From Chitinophagaceae bacterium (GTDB lineage Bacteria; Bacteroidota; Bacteroidia; Chitinophagales; Chitinophagaceae): a DNA stretch of 11,280 nucleotides. The stretch is from the NCBI GenBank assembly GCA_003455235.1, contig DMRT01000281.1, forward strand, positions 1 to 11,280. The letters run 5' to 3'. Shown piece after piece: positions 1 to 5,860 of this stretch (positions are counted from its first letter, which is position 1; every line of letters starts with the position of its first letter). Made by a program: the position numbers and the translations under genes. The notes beneath the pieces are model-generated. The model ran no database searches. It was not told the DNA's origin and saw only the letters and a list, made by a program, of their open reading frames with translations.

Positions 1-228
1 CTGGGTAAAGCGGTCTATCTTTCTGGCTTCCTTGCGGTCGAGGTAGTTGGTGGGTTCAAAGTCTTTAACCTCACAGGCAAACCTGGTTTTAAACTTGCTG
101 CAGTCAAACTGTTTGATCAGGTCGCATCCGCTTACTCCATCGGTCAAACCTTGCCAGTAGGATTCTACTGTTTTGCCCAATGGCGTCAGAGCTCCCAATC
201 CGGTAACTACAACTCTTTTTAAAGCCAT
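1..228 (-). CDS. fabF: beta-ketoacyl-ACP synthase II, N-terminal part (runs off the window)
   Basis: KAS II (FabF) condenses malonyl-ACP with a growing acyl-ACP in the cytosolic type II fatty-acid synthase, releasing CO2. Only the first 76 residues are visible. They open with MALKRVVVTGLGALTPLG, the typical thiolase-fold first strand and glycine turn of FabF, followed by the expected YWQGLTDGVSG and a FEPTNYLDRKEARKIDRFTQ segment ending at the window edge. The catalytic Cys-His-His triad lies outside. The ATG at 228 is well placed: it starts the conserved strand and lies 27 bases after the acpP stop, so the two genes are almost certainly cotranscribed from the acpP promoter. Family identity is clear from the N-terminus; KAS I (FabB) is less likely given the acpP neighbour and the sequence style. 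Confidence 0.95.
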   Translation of the reverse strand, partial: MALKRVVVTGLGALTPLGKTVESYWQGLTDGVSGCDLIKQFDCSKFKTRFACEVKDFEPTNYLDRKEARKIDRFTQ

Positions 229-255
229 AAAATTTGCCTGTGATAATTAAATTAA

Positions 256-492
256 TTACTTAGCATGCTCTTCTAAGTATGCATTAGCCTGACCTACAGT
301 GGTAATGGTCTCGGCCTGCTCGTCCGGAATAGAAATATTGAATTCCTTTTCGAATTCCATAATAAGTTCAACGGTATCCAGGCTGTCGGCGCCTAAATCG
401 TTGGTAAAAGAAGCTTCAGGGGTAACCTCTGCCTCATCTACGCCTAATTTGTCAACAATTATTTTCTTTACTCTTGTTGCAATGTCTGACAT
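256..492 (-). CDS. acpP: acyl carrier protein
   Basis: This is the carrier protein that holds acyl chains on a 4'-phosphopantetheine arm for the type II fatty-acid synthase. The product is 78 residues, the usual length, and acidic. The helix-II signature [10 protein letters not shown] is present; Ser37 in the DSL motif is the attachment site for the prosthetic group (known for the family). The reading frame stays open upstream to 549, but the start at 492 ([12 protein letters not shown]) is chosen because it gives the normal ACP N-terminus, and the extension would run through the promoter at 521-550. It is followed after 27 bases by fabF, the usual bacterial gene order. No rRNA-like Shine-Dalgarno site is evident, as is common in Bacteroidota. 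Confidence 0.97.
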   Translation of the reverse strand: MSDIATRVKKIIVDKLGVDEAEVTPEASFTNDLGADSLDTVELIMEFEKEFNISIPDEQAETITTVGQANAYLEEHAK

Positions 493-520
493 GATTGTAA
501 AATTTAGTTTGTATAGGGTG

Positions 521-550
521 CAAAAATATACATTTTGAGATAAATACAAA
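521..550 (-). promoter_or_regulatory. Bacteroidota-type promoter for acpP-fabF
   Basis: Read on the minus strand, TTTG (547-550) and TATTTTTG (521-528) are separated by 18 bases, a close match to the TTTG-N19-TAnnTTTG promoter of this phylum. Transcription would start near 518, giving a leader of about 26 bases before the acpP ATG at 492. The match is direct; its use is inferred. Confidence 0.7.
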
Positions 551-761
551 GAAATAGATATTGTTTGATTACAAACGGTTTTTGCGGCTTATAGATCCGG
601 CCGGAGGCTGTTGAAAGCCGCAGTACAGCAGTTCTTTTATTGACAGCCAGCCGGTATGCCTATAGTGCTTTTTTTACATGGGTGCCGGATACCAAAAAAA
701 TTGTATATTGGTATTCCATCTTTAACGAAACCTTCAGCACCATACCAAAACTTAACCCGTT
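551..761. other. divergent intergenic region acpP / GNAT, with one inverted repeat
   Basis: These 211 bases between divergent genes hold no convincing gene. An 8-base inverted repeat (TGCGGCTT at 583-590, AAGCCGCA at 615-622) flanks a 24-base spacer containing the palindrome CCGGCCGG (597-604). No gene ends here, so it is not an obvious terminator. A plus-strand promoter for the GNAT gene must lie here, but only a weak -7-like TATATTGG (704-711) without a matching -33 can be seen. Confidence 0.4.
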
Positions 762-1190
762 ATGGCCTTAAAACAAATAGACCACGGCACAAAAGAATAC
801 CAGCAAATGGTAAAACTCAGGAACGACATCCTGCGTATGCCTCTTGGCCTTTCTTTTACCGATGACGAATTGGCCCGGGAAAAAGAAGATATCCTGATCG
901 GGGCTTTCGATGATGATGAAATGCTCGCCTGCTGCCTGCTCACAAAAACCGATCCCACCAGCGTACGCCTTCGCCAGATGGCCGTTCAGAATAACCTCCA
1001 GGGAAAGGGCATCGGTGCCAGCATGATGAATTTTGCAGAAACCATCGCCCGGGATAAAGGCTTCAAAAAGCTAACCATGCACGCCCGCAAAACTGCCCTG
1101 GGTTTTTACGAAAAACTGGGATATAAGGTGGTAGGAGACGAATTCACCGAAGTAACCATTCCGCATTTTGTTATGGAAAAAAGTTTGTGA
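762..1190 (+). CDS. GNAT-family N-acetyltransferase
   Basis: Predicted cytosolic acetyl-CoA-dependent N-acyltransferase of 142 residues; the substrate is not known. The acetyl-CoA pyrophosphate loop is clear: strand VRLRQMAV (68-75) followed by Q80-GKGIG-A, the Q/RxxGxG/A motif A of GNAT enzymes. Motif B is seen as ALGFYEKLGYKVVGDEF (112-128), with the usual tyrosine in the FYEKLGY segment, and the C-terminal strand is IPHFVMEK. The N-terminal region (LRNDILRMPLGL) resembles the small single-domain YjcF/ElaA-like GNAT group, so a general 'predicted N-acyltransferase' is the safest label. The gene stands alone on the plus strand and ends in a strong terminator shared with the convergent neighbour. 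Family assignment is firm; the specific reaction is unknown. Confidence 0.9.
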   Translation: MALKQIDHGTKEYQQMVKLRNDILRMPLGLSFTDDELAREKEDILIGAFDDDEMLACCLLTKTDPTSVRLRQMAVQNNLQGKGIGASMMNFAETIARDKGFKKLTMHARKTALGFYEKLGYKVVGDEFTEVTIPHFVMEKSL

Positions 1191-1209
1191 TTATTATCGC
1201 TGAGAATAC

Positions 1210-1264
1210 AAAAGCAGAAAGGAGAAAAAGAGACAAACCATTTCTTTTTCTCCTTTTTGCTTTT
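1210..1264. terminator. long bidirectional terminator between convergent genes
   Basis: The arms 1210-1233 and 1241-1264 are complementary over 24 bases, with only two G-U wobbles when read as plus-strand RNA, around a 7-base loop (CAAACCA). One arm is purine-rich and A-ended and the other is T-rich, so U-rich sequence lies at the 3' side on either strand. It begins 20 bases after the GNAT stop and ends 4 bases before the stop of the convergent YcxB-like gene, so it can serve both. Confidence 0.85.
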
Positions 1265-1267
1265 AGC

Positions 1268-1747
1268 TTATTTCCTGGCAATCTTGTCCTTTAATATATT
1301 TCTTGCCGCATGCACCCCATCGCCCTCAAACGCTTCCTTGGGTATGATAAAAAACGACCGGGCATTAAAGTATAAGTGAAAAAAATGCGGACTTTCAATC
1401 CAGGTACTGAAGGCTGACCATTCCCAGCTGCGCCCTCCGCGTTCATTCTCGATCCGGAATGTTGCATCAGACAGCAACACCTGGAAACGGTCTTTGAAGG
1501 TATCTGCTTTCCGGTAAACCATATAAGGGAGCAGGAACCAGAACGTGATCATTAATCCGAACCAGAGCAGGGAGCTTATTAAAAAGGCAAAGGGAGATAT
1601 TTTTTTAAAGAAGAACAGGCCAGCCGATAACAGCGCAAACACATTCACCAGTATCATCATCACTTTGATTTCACGCCGGGTAATGAAATGATAACGCAAC
1701 GCCTGGATTACTTTCTGCTTGTTGTAGGTAAAAAATTGAGAGGTCAT
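1268..1747 (-). CDS. YcxB-like two-TM membrane protein
   Basis: Small inner-membrane protein of 159 residues with unknown function. Two hydrophobic helices are visible, about residues 28-47 and 51-76, separated by a short KKISP turn, so both termini should face the same side, most likely the cytoplasm (positive N-terminal KVIQALRYHFITRREIK). The C-terminal soluble part (80-159) carries the pattern RSWEWSAFSTWIES ... LYFNARSFFIIPKEAF, characteristic of the YcxB-like domain: W-x-W turn, a central strand, then an IPKxAF end. The family is widespread and uncharacterised. The gene lies 23 bases after the OmpA-domain gene on the same strand and could be read through from it. A perfect TATCTTTG just before the ATG suggests its own promoter. 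The ATG at 1747 is the only start that keeps the N-terminal helix region. Confidence 0.8.
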   Translation of the reverse strand: MTSQFFTYNKQKVIQALRYHFITRREIKVMMILVNVFALLSAGLFFFKKISPFAFLISSLLWFGLMITFWFLLPYMVYRKADTFKDRFQVLLSDATFRIENERGGRSWEWSAFSTWIESPHFFHLYFNARSFFIIPKEAFEGDGVHAARNILKDKIARK

Positions 1748-1751
1748 CCGG

Positions 1752-1759
1752 CAAAGATA
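1752..1759 (-). promoter_or_regulatory. candidate -7 element for the YcxB-like gene
   Basis: TATCTTTG on the minus strand is an exact match to the Bacteroidota -7 consensus TAnnTTTG. It sits only 4 bases before the ATG at 1747, so a transcript from it would have almost no leader. The -33 position (about 1779-1784) shows only a TGTG-like match and lies inside the 3' end of the upstream gene. Plausible but unproven. Confidence 0.4.
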
Positions 1760-1770
1760 AGCGCTGCCCG

Positions 1771-2253
1771 TTAGTTACACACGTCACCCGCCACTTTACC
1801 GCCTCCATCGGCCGGCATGCCGCCAATGAGCCGGTCTCGTAACGCCGCATTAAAGAACCCCACCCGGCGGTTTTGTGCCCTGCCATCGGGGGTGCTGTTA
1901 TCTGCTACCGGCTTGGTATTGCCAAAGCCCACCGCAAGAAGCCGCTTGCAGTCCACCCCCATTTCAACCAGTTTTTTACAAACCGCCAGCGCTCTTTTCT
2001 CACTCAGCAACTGGGCGGCTTCGCCGGAATTATCGGTATGGCACTCCACCCGCAGCAGGCTGATGTACGTTTTGCTGCCCAGGTATTGTTTGATGACTTC
2101 CAGCGCAGCCATGCTTTCCGGCTTCAGCTTATCCGAACCGGTTTCAAACAACACCTGCTTTTCCATTTTCACTTCATTGCCTTCCAGTTTGTAATCCTGT
2201 GCATGCACAGCCAGGCCAAATAATAAAAACAGGAATAACAGGTTTCGTTTCAT
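1771..2253 (-). CDS. secreted OmpA-domain protein
   Basis: Exported protein of 160 residues made of a signal peptide and one OmpA C-terminal-like (peptidoglycan-binding) domain, with no beta-barrel. The start at 2253 is preferred because it gives a clean signal peptide (MKRNLLFLFLLFGLAVHA, cleavage before Q19); the open frame continues 10 codons upstream but adds a non-signal-like stretch. The domain spans about 33-135: VLFETGSDKLKPES, HTD (Asp74), LSEKRA (Arg87), RLLAVGFGNTKPVADN and GRAQNRRV (Arg129). Asp74 and Arg87 correspond to the pair that binds diaminopimelate in OmpA proteins. The Asp-Arg spacing is about two residues shorter than in typical members. There is no lipobox, so the protein should be periplasmic and held to the cell wall. 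A glycine-rich tail (about 144-160) follows the domain. The gene diverges from the lipoprotein gene. Confidence 0.88.
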   Translation of the reverse strand: MKRNLLFLFLLFGLAVHAQDYKLEGNEVKMEKQVLFETGSDKLKPESMAALEVIKQYLGSKTYISLLRVECHTDNSGEAAQLLSEKRALAVCKKLVEMGVDCKRLLAVGFGNTKPVADNSTPDGRAQNRRVGFFNAALRDRLIGGMPADGGGKVAGDVCN

Positions 2254-2332
2254 ACCGGTGATTTTAGTACTGCAAGTAACCAATGTTTCCGGTTACCCGC
2301 AATACCCTCCTGCTGGTATTTCGTGGAATGGC

Positions 2333-2340
2333 TATTTTTG
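2333..2340 (+). promoter_or_regulatory. candidate -7 element for the lipoprotein gene
   Basis: TATTTTTG is an exact TAnnTTTG match lying 5 bases before the ATG at 2346. The -33 position (about 2310-2316) is poor (CTGCTGG). If used, transcripts would start at or next to the ATG and the longer open frame from 2283 could not be translated. T-rich sequence makes a chance match possible. Confidence 0.35.
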
Positions 2341-2345
2341 AATTC

Positions 2346-3413
2346 ATGTTCCCGGCAAACATCTTCACTTCATACAGGGTGGCTGCATTTTTTACGGCGG
2401 TTATACTGATCGCATGTTTTATTTCCTGCCAACTGAAAAAAGAAAAGCGGCAGGTGGACCGGGGGTTTTATTACTGGAAGTCTGTGCTTCGCCTCTCTGG
2501 TTTCGAAAAACAACAACTGGATTCACTTCATGTACAAACCCTGTACATCCGCTTTTTTGATGTAGACTGGGATGAAACAACCCGCTCACCCATACCCCTC
2601 GCAAAACTACAGGGCAATGGCTACCGGCTGCCGGCCGGCCTTTCGGTGATCCCCACTATTTTCATCACCAACGAATGCATGCAAAAAACCGATTCGCTGC
2701 AGGTAAGCCTGCTGGCGGATAAGATCTATTCGCTGATGCAGGAGATCATCCACAACAACGGGTTCAATTCCATCAAAGAAATTCAGTTCGACTGCGACTG
2801 GACGGCCTCCACCCGCCCGATGTATTTTCTGTTGCTTGAAAAAACCAAGGCGCTCTGGAAAGATGCATCCATCACTCTTTCGGCCACCATCCGGCTGCAC
2901 CAGGTAAAATTCATTACCAAAACGGGCACACCGCCTGCAGACAGGGGCCTGCTGATGTGTTATAACATGGGCAACCTGAAAAATCCCGCTACCCGTAATT
3001 CCATTCTTGAAACCACAGAACTGAAAAAATACATCAATCATCTTTCCAGCTACCCGCTGCCGCTTGATGTGGCATTCCCGCTGTTCAGCTGGAAAGTAGT
3101 ATTCCGCAATAATGAGTACGCCGGCATTATTCAGCAGCTGCCCGACAGTGTTTTTTCCCCTGCGTTCGTCACCACCAATGGCAACCGGTATACCATTACA
3201 AAAGATACTGTTCTGCAGGGATATGAACTGCGCAAAGGCGATGTGATCCGGAATGAACAAAGCACCATAAAGGAACTGTCTGCCGCGGCAACTGAAGTAA
3301 ACCGTTACCTTAAAAATACCAGCCTGCGGGTATCCCTCTACCACCTGGATTCTGTAATTTTAAATAAATACAGTATACATGAACTGGAAGGTATTTATAA
3401 CAGCCTGCGTTAG
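2346..3413 (+). CDS. uncharacterised predicted lipoprotein (possible TIM-barrel fold)
   Basis: Predicted exported protein of 355 residues; I do not recognise a characterised family. ATGs at 2283, 2328 and 2346 are in frame; 2346 is chosen because it yields a normal signal peptide with a lipobox, LIAC (Cys24), or alternatively FISC (Cys28), followed by a charged KKEKR stretch. The body shows short hydrophobic strands ending in acidic or polar residues: LYIRFFDVDWDE (66-77), IQFDCDWT (146-153), ITLSATIRLHQ (176-186), LLMCYNMG (202-209) and LPLDVAFPLFSWKVVFR (238-254). Regular strands with Asp72/74, Asp149/151, Arg183 and Asp241 at their ends are reminiscent of glycosidase-like TIM barrels, and DUF3142-type proteins come to mind, but this is inference. 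Its last 35 bases overlap the next gene in another frame, which suggests translational coupling and a joint role at the cell envelope. Confidence 0.7.
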   Translation: MFPANIFTSYRVAAFFTAVILIACFISCQLKKEKRQVDRGFYYWKSVLRLSGFEKQQLDSLHVQTLYIRFFDVDWDETTRSPIPLAKLQGNGYRLPAGLSVIPTIFITNECMQKTDSLQVSLLADKIYSLMQEIIHNNGFNSIKEIQFDCDWTASTRPMYFLLLEKTKALWKDASITLSATIRLHQVKFITKTGTPPADRGLLMCYNMGNLKNPATRNSILETTELKKYINHLSSYPLPLDVAFPLFSWKVVFRNNEYAGIIQQLPDSVFSPAFVTTNGNRYTITKDTVLQGYELRKGDVIRNEQSTIKELSAAATEVNRYLKNTSLRVSLYHLDSVILNKYSIHELEGIYNSLR

Positions 3414-5778
3414 CGGTTTCCTTATTTCTTTTCCCCAGAACATCATCGGGTGCGGCGGCGAAACCGACCCTTATGATTATTATACCTCCTTTTTCCACCA
3501 GCACCTGCCCGATGCAAATGCATACCGGCCCTTTTACTATACCGGGTATAATTTCCTGTATGATTCCGAAGAGCCGGTAAAGACAGAGGATGCCCTGGCA
3601 AAAGAATGGGCTGCATACTGCTCATCACCGGTTACAGAAGCAGATGCAAAAAAGTTCGTCAACAAATTCCCATCGAAAGAACTGAACAGCCTGTATTACC
3701 ACCTTGAAAAAAATCAACCGTTGAAAATAGCCGATTCCGTCAAACAAAACAGCATGACGGATTATTTCACCCGCAGCAAAGACCTGGAAGCGCTTGGTTA
3801 TCTCCTCTATGCCAAACAGGCCGAACCCTATGTGCTGGGCGGTGCCAACGATTGGCAGGCGCTGAACCGCGACAGTCTAAAAATGGCTAAACTGATAAAG
3901 AACGGGCAGCAATTGTATGCAGCGGCGAAAAAAGACCTCTTCAAACAAAAATATGCGTACCAGGTATTGAGGCTGGCGCATTACAGCGGGCGGTATGCCG
4001 ATGTGATTAACTGGTACGATGAGTTTGCCGGCAAAACAACAGGCAACAGCGTGGTGCAGCCGCTCTGCCTGGCACTAAAAGCCGGCGCCCTGTTCCGTAC
4101 AGGACAGCAGAAAGAGGCCGCATATCTTTTCAGTAAATCATTTTCGGCAACGGAAACAAAAAGAATATCCAATTACCTGGGATTTAAATGGAGTGTGGAT
4201 TCCAAAGCGGGCCGGGAAGAATACCTCAGCCTGTGTAAAGACAACCGGGAGAAAGCAGCCATGCTTGCCTTGTTTGCCATGGGCAGTGTAAACAATGAAC
4301 TGGGCGCTATGGAAAACATTTTCCGCCTGAACCCCGGCAGTGAAGAACTGGAAGTGCTGGCGGTACGGGAGATCAATAAGCTGGAAGAAAAATACCTGTC
4401 GCCGGCAATGGTGAAAAGAAACGGCCTTACCACTTTTTATTATAGCTGGATCAGCGACAACTCCGACAGCGTGATGGCCGATGCAGGCAACGAGTTAAAA
4501 GTGCTGTCTGTTTTTTTACACAACGCCGCACAAACCGGCAACGTAAAAAATTCCGGTTTGTTTGAAACCGCCGCTGCCTATGCTGCTTACATGATGAACG
4601 ACCTGGCGGCTGCGAAAAACTACAGCGCCGCCGCAGAAAAGATGCTGCTCACCCCGAAAGTGAAGGACCAGTGGGCACTCACCAACCTGCTCATTACCAT
4701 CAGTGAAAAGGAAAAAATCGATGCGGCCTTTGAAGAACAACTGCTGCCTTCGCTGCAATGGCTGGAGCAACGGGTGAAATCAGAAAAACCGGTTGAACTC
4801 GATTACTGGAAAGTGCAGCAGTGGCAGGCTATTTACCGCAACCTGCTTCGGGAAGTGCTGGCGTACCGCTATCACCAGCAGGGCGACATAGCCAAAGAAG
4901 CACTTTGCCTGGGCGCCGCCGACTGGGTTGCCAGGGATGGTGACAACTATTATTACTCTGACCGCAGCGGTATGGAATTCCTGCGGAACAATATGATGAG
5001 TAAAGACGTGGAGAACCTGTATGCCCTGCTCAACAATAAGCTGGCCAGCAAATTCGAACGCTACCTGTTTACCCATAATTCCATCAGCAATAAAGACGTG
5101 GTTGATTTTGCGGGCACCTCGTACCTGCGGGAATATAATTACAGCAAGGCCATCGGCTGGTTCAGCAAATCGGCCGAAAAAAACGTGATCGGCAAAAACC
5201 CTTTCATTGATCTCCTGTACGACCGGGAAGAACTACTGCCCTCCGAAGCTAAATTCAAAACAACCAAGCAGGCCTTTGCCCAGGAAATGCTTCGGCTGCA
5301 GAAGGCCGCCGCTACCGACAAGGCCAATGCTGCCAGACATTATTACAAACTGGCGCTGGGCATGTACAACACCACCTACTACGGCCACGCCTGGGAGCTT
5401 GTTCAGTACGACCGCAGCGGCAGCGATGGATATTTTATTCCTAAAAATGCCACGGGTTTCCAGAAAGAATATTACGGCTGCTTCTCAGCACATGATTATT
5501 TCGAGAAAGCGATGAAAGCATCTTCCGATAAAAATTTCCAGGCTCGCTGTTTATTCATGATGGCTAAATGTTCTCAAAAGCAGGTTCACCAGCCGCAGTA
5601 CGATGAGTTCCCCGGCGATAAATGGCAGCAGTACGAGGCCGCTTCCAGCGCCTACTGGCCGCTGTTTACGAACAATAAATACTTTCCCAGGCTGATAAAA
5701 GAATACGGCAACACGGCTTTTTATAAAGAAGCGCTGAGCCGCTGCAGCTATTTGAGGGATTTTGTAAAAAAGAAATAA
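3379..5778 (+). CDS. uncharacterised exported helical-repeat (TPR-like) protein
   Basis: Protein of 799 residues with no recognised catalytic motif. The N-terminus MNWKVFITACVSGFLISFP is signal-like and is followed by IIGC-GGE: a lipobox-like IIGC (Cys25) makes a lipoprotein possible, though PQN interrupts the hydrophobic run. Next comes an aromatic, acidic segment (DPYDYYTSFF, FYYTGYNFLYD). The rest is mostly amphipathic helices, with degenerate TPR-like pairs such as VLRLAHYSGRYADVINWYDEF, ALKAGALFRTGQQKEAAYLF, AYAAYMMNDLAAAKNYSAAA, YLREYNYSKAIGWFSKSA and, near the C-terminus, CFSAHDYFEKAMKASS. Such solenoids usually mediate protein-protein contacts. The start at 3379 lies inside the preceding gene (35-base overlap), so the two are very probably cotranscribed and coupled. 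I infer a periplasmic or outer-membrane-attached scaffold partner for the lipoprotein; no function can be read from the sequence. Confidence 0.75.
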   Translation: MNWKVFITACVSGFLISFPQNIIGCGGETDPYDYYTSFFHQHLPDANAYRPFYYTGYNFLYDSEEPVKTEDALAKEWAAYCSSPVTEADAKKFVNKFPSKELNSLYYHLEKNQPLKIADSVKQNSMTDYFTRSKDLEALGYLLYAKQAEPYVLGGANDWQALNRDSLKMAKLIKNGQQLYAAAKKDLFKQKYAYQVLRLAHYSGRYADVINWYDEFAGKTTGNSVVQPLCLALKAGALFRTGQQKEAAYLFSKSFSATETKRISNYLGFKWSVDSKAGREEYLSLCKDNREKAAMLALFAMGSVNNELGAMENIFRLNPGSEELEVLAVREINKLEEKYLSPAMVKRNGLTTFYYSWISDNSDSVMADAGNELKVLSVFLHNAAQTGNVKNSGLFETAAAYAAYMMNDLAAAKNYSAAAEKMLLTPKVKDQWALTNLLITISEKEKIDAAFEEQLLPSLQWLEQRVKSEKPVELDYWKVQQWQAIYRNLLREVLAYRYHQQGDIAKEALCLGAADWVARDGDNYYYSDRSGMEFLRNNMMSKDVENLYALLNNKLASKFERYLFTHNSISNKDVVDFAGTSYLREYNYSKAIGWFSKSAEKNVIGKNPFIDLLYDREELLPSEAKFKTTKQAFAQEMLRLQKAAATDKANAARHYYKLALGMYNTTYYGHAWELVQYDRSGSDGYFIPKNATGFQKEYYGCFSAHDYFEKAMKASSDKNFQARCLFMMAKCSQKQVHQPQYDEFPGDKWQQYEAASSAYWPLFTNNKYFPRLIKEYGNTAFYKEALSRCSYLRDFVKKK

Positions 5779-5800
5779 CCCGGCTTCCCCTGATAAGATA

Positions 5801-5835
5801 AAAAACAAACGCCACTCAGCTGAGTGGCGTTGTTG
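5801..5835. terminator. perfect 24-base palindrome, bidirectional terminator
   Basis: Bases 5808-5831 form a perfect palindrome (centre CAG/CTG), folding as a GC-rich stem of about 10 pairs with an AGCT tip. On the minus strand it is followed by TTTGTTTTTTAT, an excellent U-tract for ending nrdJ. On the plus strand the tail GTTGTTGT is weaker, but it can still end the 799-residue gene, whose stop lies 29 bases before the palindrome. Confidence 0.88.
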
Positions 5836-5860
5836 TATGTTCGTGCTTAATTGGAAACGA

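Noticed and set aside
493..549. Upstream extension of acpP by 19 codons
   Set aside because: It would run through the promoter and give a non-ACP N-terminus; [10 protein letters not shown] at 492 is the normal start.
656..865. 69-codon plus-strand frame overlapping the start of the GNAT gene
   Set aside because: It is out of phase with the GNAT frame, has no motif, and overlaps its first 100 bases.
2607..3344. 245-codon open frame on the minus strand opposite the lipoprotein gene
   Set aside because: The plus-strand frame has a signal peptide and regular strand patterns; the minus frame has neither, and a real gene there would conflict with the overlapping operon.
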